A DNA stretch of 64,000 nt from Pseudomonas sp. LFM046. Its GTDB lineage: Bacteria; Pseudomonadota; Gammaproteobacteria; Pseudomonadales; Pseudomonadaceae. Made by a program: the position numbers and the translations under genes. The DNA is taken from NCBI RefSeq assembly GCF_000949385.2, contig NZ_JYKO02000001.1:4855502-4919501 (forward strand). The letters run 5' to 3'. How positions within the stretch are numbered: the first letter of the stretch is position 1; each line of letters begins with the position of its first letter. Below are positions 45,142 to 55,069 of the stretch, piece by piece. A model generated the notes under the pieces. That model worked only from the letters and a program-made list of their open reading frames with translations, did no database searches and was not told the DNA's origin.

Positions 45142-45786
45142 TCAGTTCTGTCCGAGGGGACGCAGGCGGTACTGCGGCGGCAGTTGTTCCATGCCGCTGA
45201 CGGTGACGTTGAGGTTTTTCCAGATGCCGTCCTTGATGCCGTAGATGCAGCCGTGGACGGAAAGCTCCTGGCCACGGTGCCAGGCGTTCTGGACGATGGT
45301 GGTGTGGCTGACGTTGGCCACCTGCTGGATGACGTTGAGCTCGCAGAGGCGGTCGACGCGCTCTTCCTCGGTGGCGAAGGTCGCGAGGTGTTCGCGCTGC
45401 TCGTAGTAGAGGTCGCGGATAGTGCGCAGCCAGCCGTCGATCAGGCCGTACTGGGTGTCGCGCATGGCAGCGCGGACGCCACCGCAGCCGTAGTGGCCGG
45501 TGACCAGGATGTGTTTCACCTTGAGCACGTCCACGGCGTACTGGATGACCGACAGGCAGTTGAGGTCGGTGTGCAGCACCACGTTGGCGACGTTGCGGTG
45601 GACGAAGAGGTCGCCGGGCAGCATGCCGACGATTTCGTTGGCCGGCACGCGGGCGTCGGAACAGCCGATCCAGAGGAACTCCGGCACCTGCTGTTTGGCC
45701 AGCTTGGCGAAGAAGTCCGGGTCTTGCTGCTTGATCTGCTCGGCCCAGCGCGCGTTGTTGTCGATCAGCTCTTGCAGGTCGCTCAT
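45142..45786 (-). CDS. can: Beta-class carbonic anhydrase
   Basis: This encodes 214 aa. It interconverts CO2 and bicarbonate in the cytosol. The zinc ligands are Cys42, Asp44 (GCSDARVPANEI), His98 and Cys101 (VTGHYGCGG). The length and C-terminal helices match E. coli Can. It heads a three-gene unit with the EamA transporter and the dehydrogenase. It is divided from rimI by about 70 bases on the same strand. Confidence 0.95.
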   Translation of the reverse strand: MSDLQELIDNNARWAEQIKQQDPDFFAKLAKQQVPEFLWIGCSDARVPANEIVGMLPGDLFVHRNVANVVLHTDLNCLSVIQYAVDVLKVKHILVTGHYGCGGVRAAMRDTQYGLIDGWLRTIRDLYYEQREHLATFATEEERVDRLCELNVIQQVANVSHTTIVQNAWHRGQELSVHGCIYGIKDGIWKNLNVTVSGMEQLPPQYRLRPLGQN

Positions 45787-45857
45787 TGCGTCTTCTCCTC
45801 TTTTGGCTGGCGCACCTTACGGAGCGTCGGGAGCTTTGGCAATGGCCTGCACGGGGC

Positions 45858-46310
45858 TCAATCGATCAGCGTGCAGGCCATCACCAGGGCGTCTTCACGG
45901 CCGCCGACTGCGGGGTAGTAGTCGCGGCGCCGGCCGATTTCGTTGAAGCCGTAGCGCTCGTAAAGGCGGTAGGCGGACTGGTTGCTGGCTCGCACTTCGA
46001 GGAAGCATTCCGCCGCCTCGAGTTCGCGGGCGCGGTCCATCAGGTGCTCTAGCAGGCGCAGGCCGAGGCCGCGCCCCTGGCTTTCGGGTTTGACGGTGAT
46101 GTTCAGCAGATGGGCCTCGCCGACGATGACGTTGATGACGCCATGGCCGACCTGCTGGCCGCCTTCGAACATCAGCCAGCAGTCGTAGGACTTGAGGCTG
46201 TCGGTGAAGATGCCGCGGGTCCAGGGGTGGCTGAAGGCGGCGAATTCGATTTTCAGAACAGCATCGAGATCCGCCTCGGTCATCGGGCGGAAGGAAACGG
46301 CATCGGTCAT
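45858..46310 (-). CDS. rimI: Ribosomal-protein-alanine N-acetyltransferase
   Basis: This encodes a 150-aa GNAT enzyme that acetylates the N-terminal Ala of ribosomal protein S18. The acetyl-CoA motif is PESQGRGLGLRLLEHL, followed by ECFLEVRASNQSAYRLYERY, typical of RimI. Its start overlaps the holD stop by 4 bases. rimI next to holD is conserved from E. coli to Pseudomonas. Confidence 0.93.
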   Translation of the reverse strand: MTDAVSFRPMTEADLDAVLKIEFAAFSHPWTRGIFTDSLKSYDCWLMFEGGQQVGHGVINVIVGEAHLLNITVKPESQGRGLGLRLLEHLMDRARELEAAECFLEVRASNQSAYRLYERYGFNEIGRRRDYYPAVGGREDALVMACTLID

Positions 46311-47107
46311 TCGGTGGTCTTCCAGCGGCGCATCACACGGCGCATCGCTTGCCAGAGTTCGCCCTTGCGCTCGGGCTCGTCCATCAGCAGTTCCAGGCCC
46401 GGCAGGGCCCAGGCGGCGCCCAGGCCTTCGACCTGCAGTTCACGATTGTAGGCGCCAGCGTCGGCTTCACCGGCGAAGCGCACCGCCGGCAGGCCCACCA
46501 GCCAGAGGCAGGCGCAATCGCCCTGCTCTTCCACGCGCATGCCGACAAAGCCCTGGACGAAGTCGCGGGCGGCGTCCGGGCCCTGATCCATGCTGCTGCG
46601 GGCAAGGAGCGGCCAGCGCACCGGCTCGCCGAGGATCTGCGGGCTGTCCGGCAGGCCGGCGGCACGCAGCAGGTCTTTCAGCAGCAGGTAGGCCGGGTCG
46701 CGGCTCTGGAAGGGTTCGCCGGTCGGCAGTTCCACCAGCAGCAGGCAATTGCCGGCCCGCAGCAGCTGCAGGGAGAAGCGCGGCGGCGGCAGCACTTCCA
46801 CCTTGGCCGGCGAGGCTTCGGGCTCGGGGCTGGCCTCGGGTTCGGGCTCGACCGCAGCGCGTGGGGCGCTGCCGGGGCGGGGAACCTCGATCTTCGCCCG
46901 CACGGTGGTGGTCGGGTGCGCTTCGGCGGCCGGGGCGCTGGGTGCGGCCTCGGCGACGGGTGCCGGCGCGTCTTCCAGGACGGGTTCCGGGACCGGCGCC
47001 AGCAGTTCGGGATTGGAGGGCGCGGCAAAGGGCAATGCCACGCGGGGTAGCCAGGTGGCTACCTGCATGGCATCGAGATACGCGCGACGACGGTGTTCAG
47101 CTATCAA
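46307..47107 (-). CDS. holD: DNA polymerase III psi subunit (PA4679-like)
   Basis: This encodes 266 aa. The N-terminal peptide [18 protein letters not shown] parallels the chi-binding helix of psi. A long Pro/Ala/Glu linker (about 30-105) separates it from the globular C-terminal domain, with its [29 protein letters not shown] and [16 protein letters not shown] segments. The P. aeruginosa psi subunit was identified as the product at this place beside rimI. Psi bridges the clamp loader and chi/SSB. The start is uncertain: a TTG (47105-47107) overlaps the leuA stop and keeps the conserved N terminus. The first ATG (47068) would lose it. Confidence 0.8.
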   Translation of the reverse strand: MIAEHRRRAYLDAMQVATWLPRVALPFAAPSNPELLAPVPEPVLEDAPAPVAEAAPSAPAAEAHPTTTVRAKIEVPRPGSAPRAAVEPEPEASPEPEASPAKVEVLPPPRFSLQLLRAGNCLLLVELPTGEPFQSRDPAYLLLKDLLRAAGLPDSPQILGEPVRWPLLARSSMDQGPDAARDFVQGFVGMRVEEQGDCACLWLVGLPAVRFAGEADAGAYNRELQVEGLGAAWALPGLELLMDEPERKGELWQAMRRVMRRWKTTE

Positions 47108-48654
47108 ACGTCAGCAACCTGTGGATGAGCCTTGCGCACGCCTGCCTGCATCAGGTTCAGCGCATTGAGGTAGGCCTTGGCGGAAGCGACAACTATATCG
47201 GTATCCGCACCATTTCCGTTGACGATTCGTCCGCCTTTTTCCAGGCGGACGGTCACTTCGCCCTGGGAATCGGTGCCCTGGGTGATGGCGTTGACCGAGT
47301 AGAGCTGCAGGTTGGAGTCGGAGCCCGCCAGGCTTTCGATGGCCTTGAAGGTGGCGTCTACCGGGCCGGAGCCTTCGGCGCTGGAGCCTTGCTCCACGCC
47401 GTCGATGGCCAGCACCAGCTTGGCCTGGGGCACTTCGCCGGTCTTGGAGGCAACCTCTAGGTAGACCAGCTTGAAGTGTTCCGGGGCTTCCTCGCCCAGG
47501 GTGTCGGAGACCAGCGCCTGCAGGTCTTCGTCGAAGATTTCGTGCTTCTTGTCCGCCAGTTCCTTGAAGCGGGCGAAGGCGGCGTTCAGCTCGGCCTCGG
47601 TGCTCAGTTGGATGCCCAGTTCGTCGAGGCGGGTACGGAAGGCGTTCCGCCCGGAGTGCTTGCCCAGCACCATCTTGTTGGTGTTCCAGCCGACCGACTG
47701 GGCGGACATGATCTCGTAGGTCTCGCGGTGCTTGAGCACACCGTCCTGGTGGATGCCCGACTCGTGGGCAAAGGCGTTGGCGCCGACGATGGCCTTGTTC
47801 GGCTGCACCGGGAAGCCGGTGATGCCGGACACCATGCGCGAGGTGCTGAGGATGTGCGGGGTGTCGATGTTGGTGTAGACGCCGAGCACGTCCTGGCGGG
47901 TCTTGATGGCCATGACGATCTCTTCCAGCGCGGCGTTGCCGGCGCGCTCGCCCAGGCCGTTGATGGTGCATTCCACCTGGCGGGCACCGACGGCCACCGC
48001 AGCCAGGGAGTTGGCCACGGCCAGGCCCAGGTCGTTGTGGCAGTGCACAGAGAAGATGGCCTTGTCGGCATTGGGGATGCGCTGCAACAGCTGGCGCATG
48101 GTCTCCGCGTACTGGTGCGGGATGGCGTAGCCCACGGTGTCGGGGATGTTGATGGTGCGGGCGCCCGCGTCGATGGCGGCCTCGATGATGCGGCAGAGGA
48201 AGTCGATCTCGGAGCGGCCGGCGTCTTCGCAGGAGAATTCCACGTCTTCGCACAGGTTGCGTGCGCGCTTGACCGCACGGACGGCCTGCTCCACCACCTG
48301 ATCCGGCTGCATACGCAGCTTGTACTGCATGTGGATGGGGCTGGTGGCGATGAAGGTGTGGATACGCGCGGAATTGGCGCCCGCCAAGGCTTCGGCGGCA
48401 CGGTCGATATCGGCATCCACGGCGCGGGACAGGCTGCACACGGTGCTGTCCTTGATGCTGTCGGCAATGGCCTTGACCGCCTCGAAGTCGCCGGGGCTGG
48501 CGATGGCGAAGCCGGCCTCGATCACGTCCACCCGCAGGCGTTCCAGCGCCTTGGCGATGCGCAGCTTCTCTTCCTTGGTCATGGAAGCGCCGGGGCTCTG
48601 CTCGCCGTCGCGCAGGGTGGTGTCGAAGATGATGACGCGATCGTTATTGCTCAT
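47104..48654 (-). CDS. leuA: 2-isopropylmalate synthase, short (E. coli-type) form
   Basis: This encodes 516 aa. It condenses 2-oxoisovalerate with acetyl-CoA, the first step of leucine synthesis. [17 protein letters not shown] and the metal-site [17 protein letters not shown] are in the TIM barrel. A C-terminal regulatory domain (about 370-510) carries the leucine-feedback region. Pseudomonads often rely on a longer LeuA type, so this short form may be a second synthase or the sole one here. The ATG at 48654 follows GAGGAGC; the frame extends upstream but without coding character. No leucine leader peptide is evident in the upstream 165 bases. Confidence 0.93.
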   Translation of the reverse strand: MSNNDRVIIFDTTLRDGEQSPGASMTKEEKLRIAKALERLRVDVIEAGFAIASPGDFEAVKAIADSIKDSTVCSLSRAVDADIDRAAEALAGANSARIHTFIATSPIHMQYKLRMQPDQVVEQAVRAVKRARNLCEDVEFSCEDAGRSEIDFLCRIIEAAIDAGARTINIPDTVGYAIPHQYAETMRQLLQRIPNADKAIFSVHCHNDLGLAVANSLAAVAVGARQVECTINGLGERAGNAALEEIVMAIKTRQDVLGVYTNIDTPHILSTSRMVSGITGFPVQPNKAIVGANAFAHESGIHQDGVLKHRETYEIMSAQSVGWNTNKMVLGKHSGRNAFRTRLDELGIQLSTEAELNAAFARFKELADKKHEIFDEDLQALVSDTLGEEAPEHFKLVYLEVASKTGEVPQAKLVLAIDGVEQGSSAEGSGPVDATFKAIESLAGSDSNLQLYSVNAITQGTDSQGEVTVRLEKGGRIVNGNGADTDIVVASAKAYLNALNLMQAGVRKAHPQVADV

Positions 48655-48821
48655 TGTCTCGCTCCTCACGGCCCCACCGTGCGTGCGGCCGGGGCTCAGG
48701 CTGATGGTGCCGGACTGCTTGTGGCGACGGCTCCAGATCAGGGAATTGTGGCGTGAAAAGCGGTGGGCGGAAAGGTCGGTGGGCGGGTGAGTCCTGGGCA
48801 GGGCGGAGTCGGGAAACAGCT

Positions 48822-48917
48822 GTAGGGGCGAATTCATTCGCCAAGCAGGCCGAAGGGCTGCCTTTGCAGGTCCCTGGGGGCTGCTGCGCTGCCCTTGGCG
48901 AATGAATTCGCTCCTAC
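48822..48917. repeat. REP-like palindrome with GCGAATTCATTCGCC arms
   Basis: Arm GTAGGGGCGAATTCATTCGC... (48822-48845) is complementary over 23 of 24 positions to ...GCGAATGAATTCGCTCCTAC (48894-48917). Each arm contains a smaller palindrome. This is the widespread Pseudomonas GTAGGAGCGAATTCATTCGC intergenic family. Confidence 0.85.
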
Positions 48918-48946
48918 AACGAAGGGCTGGGGCCTGAGGAGCCGCC

Positions 48947-49018
48947 GTAGGATGGGTAGAGCCTGCGAAACCCATCGACTCCCATTGATGAGTTTCGCTC
49001 CGCTCTACCCATCCTACG
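48947..49018. repeat. Dispersed palindromic repeat (GTAGGATGGGT family), most complete copy
   Basis: GTAGGATGGGTAGAGCCTGC... (48947-48976) pairs with ...CGCTCTACCCATCCTACG (to 49018). The right arm is nearly identical, in reverse complement, to 18041-18070 and matches the right arm at 9.8 kb. Confidence 0.85.
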
Positions 49019-49039
49019 AATTGCCCCCTCCCCCTCCGA

Positions 49040-51364
49040 TCAGTTGATCGGCGTAGCCGTCAGGTTGGCGCTGATATCAGCGTTCTGCACCTTGATGCCG
49101 TACATGGAAGTGACGGCGCCGCCGGTGGGGTGGACGTGTTGCAGACGGTCGACGTTGATTTCCTTGAAGTGGATGCGGCCGTTCACGGCGAAGCCCAGGG
49201 GGTCGGGGTTGACCGGGGTGCAGCTGCCGCCGTTCTTGGTGCAGACCTTGGTGGGGGCCACGTCGAGGTTGATGTCGGCGTTGAAGCCGTAGGTGTTGGC
49301 GTTGGGGTCGTTGGGGTTGCCGTCGGAGGTGTAGAAGTTATCCACAACCAGTTGGCTGCCGGTGCCGGCGGCGCCGTTGACGCGGTTGGTTTCCCAGACC
49401 ACCTGGTTGCGCTTCTCGTCCGTGGCGACGCCGTTGCTGCTGCTTTCCACGGCGGAGTCGCGGACGAAGACGTTCTTCAGCTTCACCGATACGCCTTCGT
49501 TGCCCCGGTCCTCCCAGCGCCCGCCGCTGGCGGAGCACGCCCCGGCATTGGCGCCGCTGCCGCCCACGCACAGGGCGCCAGCGCCGCCGGAGCTCAGCGC
49601 CAGCGTGGAGCCCTGCTCGTAGCGCTTGAGCACCAGCCGGCCGAGGCTGGTGCCGGTGTTGCGGTCGCCCCAACGCAGGTCGCTGACTTCCAGCTTCGAC
49701 CAATAGGTGCCCTTGCGCAGCTCCACGCCGTTGTTGCTCACGTCCACCGAGCCGTCGCGGAAGTGCATGTCGTAATTGGTGCCGGCCAGCCACAGGCCCT
49801 TGCCGTTTTCGTCCACGGTGATGGCGGCGCGGGCGTCGGTGAAGAACAGGTCGCCGTTGTAACGCAGGCCATCCCCGCTGCTGCCGCCCGGCAGCAGCGC
49901 CAGTTGGCCGTTCAGGGTGAAGTCGTAGGCCGGGAAGATTTCCATCAGCACCAGCAATTCGGTGCCGCCTTGCAGCGGGGCGTTGGCCGAACCCACCCGC
50001 AGGCCGTCGAAGCTGTAGCCGCCCTTGATGTTGGAAAGGCCGATGCGCAGGCCGTCGAAATGGCCGTTGTAGCTGCCCTTGCTCATGTCGCTCTGGGTGC
50101 CGGCGTAGCAGCCGGTGCTCGCCCCACCCGCGCAGCTTCTGGTCAGGTCCAGGGTGAGCTGGCCGGTGCCGTTGGTGCGCAGGCCGCTGAACCACATGCT
50201 GTTGCCGTTATCGGTCAGGGAAACCGAGCTGTTGGCCATGTTCCAGCTGATGTCGGCGGTCAGGCCCTTGGTGCCGGAGTTGGGGTCGCCGCCCGGACGC
50301 AGTTTCAGCCAGTTCTGCCGGGCGCCTTCGTCGACGAAGTTGAGGTCGATGGCCAGGCTGCCGAGCTTCTGGTTGGTGGGGTTGCCGAGGATCAGGCCGC
50401 CCAGGGTGGCGTTCAGCTTGAGGTCCTGGAACGCCAACTGTGCATAACTGCCGCCCACGTCCTGGGCCAGGTCAAGGGTCAGGCCGCTGAGGCTGCGCAG
50501 GGTGCCGGAGAAGTTCTCGGCACGCAGGATGCCCTCGTCCTGATACTGGAACAGGCTGCTGCCGATGGTGAGGTCCGGACGGATGCGGATGCCTTCGCCA
50601 CTGGCGCCACCGCTGGCGACGCTGAGGCTGCCGCCAAGACGCAGGTCCATGGTCAGCGTGCCGAAGCTGCGGCTGGCGTTGGGGTCGCGCAGGTCTGGCG
50701 CGCCGGGCGTTGCCGGGGAGGCGGTGGGGTCACCGTGGGCGAGGTCGAGGCTGATGCCGCCGATGGTGCCGACGAAGCGGGCATCCCCCAGGTTCAGCTT
50801 GACCTCCTGGCCAGTGCCGCCGCTGACGATGTCGAGGTAGGCGTTGTCCAGGTAGGTGTCGAAGGAGAGCCCTTTGACGATGAGGTCGAAGCCGTTGTCG
50901 CGGTAGTAGAAGGTCACATCGGTGAGGGATAGCCGGCTTTCGTCCACGGAGATGCCGCTGACGCCGCTGGCCCCGCCGCCCCTGAGGTTCAGGGTGGCGC
51001 CCAGCGTGTAGAAGGCGCGGAAGGCGCCGAAGCTCTTGCTGCTGCCGTCCATCTCGATGTTGTTCACCGCCAGCACCTGGGGACTGGTGCTGTGCTGGAC
51101 CCGCAGCTGGCCGCCCTCGACATCCAGGGTGGTGTTCGAGGTGCTGGTGGTGCCCGTGGCGGCACCGTTGCTGACGCCCTTCAGGCTCAGGCTGCGGCCG
51201 TCCTGGCCGTAGCTGACGGAAGTGGCCGACCAGCCCTGGCTGGAGGTTTCCAGGCTGAGGCCGCCCTGCCCGCTGACCGAGGACATGGCGGAGTCGTCCA
51301 GCGCTTCCATGGCCTGGGCCTGGGAGGCGAGGAGCAGGCCAAGCAGCAAGGGGGCTGGGCGCAT
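49040..51364 (-). CDS. Large exported protein of a four-gene paralogous cluster (774 aa)
   Basis: A signal peptide ([13 protein letters not shown]) is followed by [20 protein letters not shown], the shared motif of the cluster. The remaining 700 residues are Gly/Ser/Asn-rich with alternating hydrophobics. Recurrent strand-like units (such as [20 protein letters not shown] and [20 protein letters not shown]) suggest a repetitive beta structure like a beta-solenoid or adhesin passenger. No autotransporter barrel, sortase or LPXTG signal is seen. Related proteins are annotated as DUF6160/Fil-type in other gammaproteobacteria as far as I recall. It is last in the operon, 10 bases after the 202-aa gene. 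Confidence 0.7.
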   Translation of the reverse strand: MRPAPLLLGLLLASQAQAMEALDDSAMSSVSGQGGLSLETSSQGWSATSVSYGQDGRSLSLKGVSNGAATGTTSTSNTTLDVEGGQLRVQHSTSPQVLAVNNIEMDGSSKSFGAFRAFYTLGATLNLRGGGASGVSGISVDESRLSLTDVTFYYRDNGFDLIVKGLSFDTYLDNAYLDIVSGGTGQEVKLNLGDARFVGTIGGISLDLAHGDPTASPATPGAPDLRDPNASRSFGTLTMDLRLGGSLSVASGGASGEGIRIRPDLTIGSSLFQYQDEGILRAENFSGTLRSLSGLTLDLAQDVGGSYAQLAFQDLKLNATLGGLILGNPTNQKLGSLAIDLNFVDEGARQNWLKLRPGGDPNSGTKGLTADISWNMANSSVSLTDNGNSMWFSGLRTNGTGQLTLDLTRSCAGGASTGCYAGTQSDMSKGSYNGHFDGLRIGLSNIKGGYSFDGLRVGSANAPLQGGTELLVLMEIFPAYDFTLNGQLALLPGGSSGDGLRYNGDLFFTDARAAITVDENGKGLWLAGTNYDMHFRDGSVDVSNNGVELRKGTYWSKLEVSDLRWGDRNTGTSLGRLVLKRYEQGSTLALSSGGAGALCVGGSGANAGACSASGGRWEDRGNEGVSVKLKNVFVRDSAVESSSNGVATDEKRNQVVWETNRVNGAAGTGSQLVVDNFYTSDGNPNDPNANTYGFNADINLDVAPTKVCTKNGGSCTPVNPDPLGFAVNGRIHFKEINVDRLQHVHPTGGAVTSMYGIKVQNADISANLTATPIN

Positions 51365-51374
51365 GGTCGGCTCC

Positions 51375-51983
51375 TCAGTTCTTCGGGAAGATCAGCACGC
51401 TGCCCTGCATGCGCAGGGTGCCGTCGATCTTGGCCGAGAAGACGATGGTCTGCTGATAGCTGGGGCTGCCGCCGTTGGCGATGGTGCCGGCCTTGTTCCG
51501 CCAGCCGCCCTCGTTGGCCACGGCGAAGGTGTAGCTGCCGTTCTTGAAGCGCATCTCGTTGGGCAGGCCGAAGTCCAGCACGTCCTGGTTGAAACCGGCG
51601 CCATCGCCACCGAATCCGCTGTTGATGGTGCGGGTAGTCAGGGTCAGGCCCTCGAAGCTGAAGATGCCCTTGAGGTTGTCCAGCACGTACCAGCCGCCAT
51701 TCTGCTCGGCGCGGATGGCGAGGCGCAGGCCGCAGCTTTCCGGGGTACTGGCGCCAGCGGCGGCGCAGCTGCGCTGGTTGACCGTCCAGGTGGCCGGGTC
51801 GTTGGAGGCCGGGGTATTCCAGAGCACCCCGCCATTTTTGTTGATGCTGAACTCGCCGGAGAGATAGACGCCACCCTGCCCGCTCATGCGGCTCAGGTCG
51901 CTGTCCTCCAGCGCCTGGAGTTCAGCGTGGGCAAGCAGCGGCAGCGCCAGCAGCGCAGCCAGGCAAAGCGGCCTAGAGATCAT
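51375..51983 (-). CDS. Exported protein of the paralogous cluster, 202 aa
   Basis: A signal peptide (LCLAALLALPLLAHA) is followed by ELQALEDSDLSRMSGQGGVY, the same motif as in the other three genes. The rest is beta-rich, with two Cys (SCAAAGASTPESCG) likely paired, and ends in GTLRMQGSVLIFPKN. The ATG at 51981-51983 overlaps the upstream stop by 11 bases. It is the smallest member and may represent a minimal unit of the family. Confidence 0.7.
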   Translation of the reverse strand: MISRPLCLAALLALPLLAHAELQALEDSDLSRMSGQGGVYLSGEFSINKNGGVLWNTPASNDPATWTVNQRSCAAAGASTPESCGLRLAIRAEQNGGWYVLDNLKGIFSFEGLTLTTRTINSGFGGDGAGFNQDVLDFGLPNEMRFKNGSYTFAVANEGGWRNKAGTIANGGSPSYQQTIVFSAKIDGTLRMQGSVLIFPKN

Positions 51984-53001
51984 GGCTGGTCACCTTGAGG
52001 TAGTTGATGCCGAGGCCCTGGATGGCGTTGTAGCCGAAGTTGTAGCCACCGCTGCTGAAGTCGCCGCTGCCGACCTTGAGGCTGTTGATCACGATGTTGG
52101 TGCGCGGCGCGTTGGCGTAGAAATCAGTGGCCAGGGCGTCCTTCTGTGCCTGGGTAGTGCCGGAGGCGGTGGGATTGGGCAGCTCAAGGACGAACTGGCC
52201 GTTGCTGCTCACGTCGAACAGCAGCGGCTGGCTCTTGCCGTAGCCGAGGGAGATGTTGGCGTAGGCGTCGTTGAGGAAGATGGTGCGGTCGCGCTGCTCG
52301 GTGGCCGTGGTGCAGCCGCTGGTGTTCGCCGCGCAGCTCATGATCTGCATGCTCTTGGCGAAGAGGTTGATCCGCGCCTCGCCGACCATCTGGTTCCGCG
52401 TGCTGTCGCCCCACAGGCGCAGGTAGGAGCCGTCCATCGACAGTTCGGCGAAGTCCAGGTTGAGGATGTCGGTGCGGCCGGCGGCAACCTGGAAGTCGAA
52501 GCGGATGCCGAGGTCGACCTTTTCGCTGGCGCGGCTGGAGCAGCTGTTGCCCGCCGCCGCGAACCCGGCGATGCAGGGCTGACCGGCCGCGCCGGTGAGG
52601 CGTTCGGGGAACATGAATTCGAGGACGGTGACATTGCTCGGGGTGGTCTGCACCCACTGGCCGTCGTCCCGCAGGGTCAGCATGGACTCGCCCTTGGCCA
52701 GGTTGAGGGCGAAGGGATGGTTGAGCCGGCCGATGGTCACCGGGCTGAGGCTCGCCCCTTTGTTGCTGCCGGTGGCGCCGAGGTAGAACTCCTTCACCGA
52801 GATCGGCACGTTCTGCCCGCTGCCGTTGGTGATGTCGTTGATGGTGATGGTGGCGTTGGTGGCATCCAGCAGGATGTTGTCCAGCACGAAGCCGATGCCC
52901 GCACCTTCCACGCTGGACAGCTCCGCATCGTCCAGCGCCTTGAGTTCGGCCTGCGCCGTGGCGGCGGCCAGCGACAGCAGGATCACGGCGGCCCTGCTCA
53001 T
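51973..53001 (-). CDS. Exported protein of the paralogous cluster, 342 aa
   Basis: A signal peptide (SRAAVILLSLAAATAQA) is followed by ELKALDDAELSSVEGAGIGF, a variant of the shared motif in which Gln is replaced by Ala. The body is beta-rich with repeated Asn/Thr-rich strands, and short Cys pairs (CIAGFAAAGNSC and CAANTSGC). The ATG at 53001 was preferred (GGGGTG upstream). A GTG at 53010 would overlap the previous stop. The function is unknown; it should be periplasmic or surface-exposed. Confidence 0.7.
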   Translation of the reverse strand: MSRAAVILLSLAAATAQAELKALDDAELSSVEGAGIGFVLDNILLDATNATITINDITNGSGQNVPISVKEFYLGATGSNKGASLSPVTIGRLNHPFALNLAKGESMLTLRDDGQWVQTTPSNVTVLEFMFPERLTGAAGQPCIAGFAAAGNSCSSRASEKVDLGIRFDFQVAAGRTDILNLDFAELSMDGSYLRLWGDSTRNQMVGEARINLFAKSMQIMSCAANTSGCTTATEQRDRTIFLNDAYANISLGYGKSQPLLFDVSSNGQFVLELPNPTASGTTQAQKDALATDFYANAPRTNIVINSLKVGSGDFSSGGYNFGYNAIQGLGINYLKVTSHDL

Positions 53002-53003
53002 GC

Positions 53004-54047
53004 TCAGCACCCCGCCGTGGCCGTGCCGAGGCAGGTGTCCTGCCGCGGAATGCCGTTGAAGGCCTGGTCGAAGTTGATGTTGATCGGCGCCACCAGGTTG
53101 CCGTTGGCATCCTTGTACTTGGGCATGTTCATGAAGGCGCCCTTGAGGGCGGTGATGAAGGCATTGCGATCCATGTCCTTCCAGGCCAGGTCCTGGGTCT
53201 GGAAGGAGATGAAGAAGCCACGGGCGGCGCCTTCCATGTTTGCCATGTTGGCGGTGTTGCCCACCGGCAGGGACTGGAACTGGGACAGCGGGAAGCAGGT
53301 GGCGATGCCGAGGATGCTGCAGTTGCTGGACGCGAACGCCCCCAGCAGGGCATCGGTCCAGCCACCGGCGCAGCCTGCGGTGCAGGTCAGGCCGTCGCCG
53401 TTCTTGATGCCGGACTGGGTGGCGCGGATAGAGTCCGCTTCGCCGCCGGAGGTCACCAGCTGCGCGTCGGCCTCCATCGTACTGCTGCGATACACGCCCG
53501 CCAGGAACAGGGCGGTCTGCTGGGCGAAGTTGGACTTGTCATAGATGGCGTTGCCGGTGCCCTTGATGTGCACCGGGATGTTGCCGGTCAGGCTCTGGAT
53601 GTCGCCGGAGAGCGTGCCCTTGGATTCGCCGAAGCCGATGCGCACGCCCACCACCTTGTTGCCGTTGTAGGCCAGTTCGACGAAGGGGTTGGCGATCTTG
53701 AAGGGGTTTACCGAGCCATCGGCGTTGACCGTGCCCAGGGCGAAGTGGTTGATCAGGATGTCGGACGAACCGGCGACTTCGCCCGGCCGGGTCACCGCGT
53801 CGTTGTATTGGCCGAGCTGGAGTTTCTTGATGTTCAGCTGGGTGTCGACGTTCACGCCGAAGTTGACGCGGGTGTAGTTGATCCCGGCATTGGCGTCGGT
53901 GGTCAGGTTGATGAAGGCCTGGCCGGTGACGTTGGACAGCTCGCTGTCGGCCAGTTCCTCCATCCGCGCCTGGGCAACGGACACGGACAGTACCCCGGCG
54001 AGCACAGCAGCGGTCAGTTGCCTGGCTGGAAGCGGTATCGAACGCAT
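53004..54047 (-). CDS. Exported protein of the paralogous cluster, 347 aa (first gene)
   Basis: A signal peptide (LTAAVLAGVLSVSVAQA) is followed by RMEELADSELSNVTGQAFIN, the shared motif. The next residues (LTTDANAGINYTRVNFGVNV) look like amphipathic beta strands. A central region resembles short pilin or fimbrial-like repeats but carries no pilin cleavage site. Three Cys pairs lie in the C-terminal third. It starts the operon. The roughly 180 bases upstream (54048-54224) hold its promoter and the end region of the next gene. Confidence 0.7.
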   Translation of the reverse strand: MRSIPLPARQLTAAVLAGVLSVSVAQARMEELADSELSNVTGQAFINLTTDANAGINYTRVNFGVNVDTQLNIKKLQLGQYNDAVTRPGEVAGSSDILINHFALGTVNADGSVNPFKIANPFVELAYNGNKVVGVRIGFGESKGTLSGDIQSLTGNIPVHIKGTGNAIYDKSNFAQQTALFLAGVYRSSTMEADAQLVTSGGEADSIRATQSGIKNGDGLTCTAGCAGGWTDALLGAFASSNCSILGIATCFPLSQFQSLPVGNTANMANMEGAARGFFISFQTQDLAWKDMDRNAFITALKGAFMNMPKYKDANGNLVAPININFDQAFNGIPRQDTCLGTATAGC

Positions 54048-54224
54048 GGCGACTTCCCTGATTGTTCTTGTATGGGCTAACGACGAAGGCTCGTCCCCTT
54101 GCTAGCCACTATAGGGAGGCCGGGCGGGAAGCGTCCCGACCCATAGTCGAGTTGAATCCAACGGGGTCGCGGCTGCCGAAGGCGCGCTGTTACCCATTGC
54201 CACAACCGGGTAACGCCAGGTTGT

Positions 54225-54833
54225 TCAGGCCTGGCGGAACAGGCCGATCAGGTGCTCGGCGATGGCGCCCTTGATGTTCTCCACGTCCAACCGCGAGTGT
54301 TGTTTCAGGCGGGCCACATCGATGCGGTGCAGGGGCAGCGAGGGCATGCGCGCCTCGTACTCGCGCAGGTCGCCCTTGGCCAGGACCGGCAGGAACTGCT
54401 GACCACGCGCCTGGTAACGCTGGATCAACAGCTTGAGGCCATCCTGGAAGGGCAATTCGTGCGAAGGGCTCAAGCGGTGTTCGCCGGGGATCTTGAGGTA
54501 GAGGCCGGTTTCGCCCAGCACCTCGCCGGGGAGGATGTGGATGCCGGTGGGCAAGACGGCGTCGACGGGAATTTCGTGGAAGGTGTCGTGCCAGGCGCGC
54601 TCGTCGGGGAGGATGGTGATGCTGCCGTGCTCCTCCTCCGGCACCACGAAGCTGTAGTTGCTGTAGAGCTTTTCGACAAAGGCCGAGTAGACGCAGAGGC
54701 GGTTCTCGAAGCGCAGCAGGAAGTCGATGGCTTCCTGCCGGCTGGTGAGGGCGTCAAGGTCCCAATCCAGGCAGGTCTGGCGTTCCAGTTCGGCCCAGCG
54801 GGATTCGGCGGGAAAGGCGTAGTCGAGGCTCAT
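54225..54833 (-). CDS. Hypothetical cytoplasmic protein, 202 aa (PA4683-like position)
   Basis: This encodes a soluble acidic protein starting MSLDYAFPAESRWAELERQ. Trp, His and Glu residues cluster in a middle segment (EEEHGSITILPDERAWHDTF). No signal, membrane segment or known motif is seen. The same position upstream of the Mks operon in PAO1 is occupied by a hypothetical gene. It is divergent from mksF across 236 bases, so a functional link to condensin is possible but not supported by sequence. Confidence 0.65.
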   Translation of the reverse strand: MSLDYAFPAESRWAELERQTCLDWDLDALTSRQEAIDFLLRFENRLCVYSAFVEKLYSNYSFVVPEEEHGSITILPDERAWHDTFHEIPVDAVLPTGIHILPGEVLGETGLYLKIPGEHRLSPSHELPFQDGLKLLIQRYQARGQQFLPVLAKGDLREYEARMPSLPLHRIDVARLKQHSRLDVENIKGAIAEHLIGLFRQA

Positions 54834-55069
54834 GGTCCTTGCGGTCGGGCAGCGTACCGTTGCTCTAACGCAGAAAACATGCCAATGAATTCAAGCACTT
54901 GAATGAGACTTGCGGCACATTTCCCGGCCGTTGACGACACGCCGCCAGTCGCAAACTGCCCAAAAACGTCACCCCGCGACGAGCGTCGCTCCTCTGATCG
55001 GTTGAGTCTCAATCGCAACCTTCAACCTGAAGTACAATCGCCTCTTTTTTCAGCGAACCCGGCCAATCG

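Larger units (their letters stand above)
48655..49039. other. 385-base gap holding the leuA promoter region and two palindromic repeats
   Basis: 48655-48821 should hold the leuA promoter; a GC-rich hairpin (CGGCC...GGCCG) lies close to the leuA start. The rest is taken up by two unrelated intergenic palindromes (48822-48917 and 48947-49018), which are listed separately. No gene is seen. Confidence 0.6.

Noticed and set aside
43228..48654. The dehydrogenase at 43.2 kb and leuA as a leucine operon
   Set aside because: They are separated by can, an EamA gene, rimI and holD. The dehydrogenase is shorter than LeuB, and leuC and leuD are absent, so a dedicated leucine operon is not supported.
48655..48821. 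A leucine leader peptide and attenuator for leuA
   Set aside because: No short frame with a run of Leu codons followed by an antiterminator-terminator pair could be seen.
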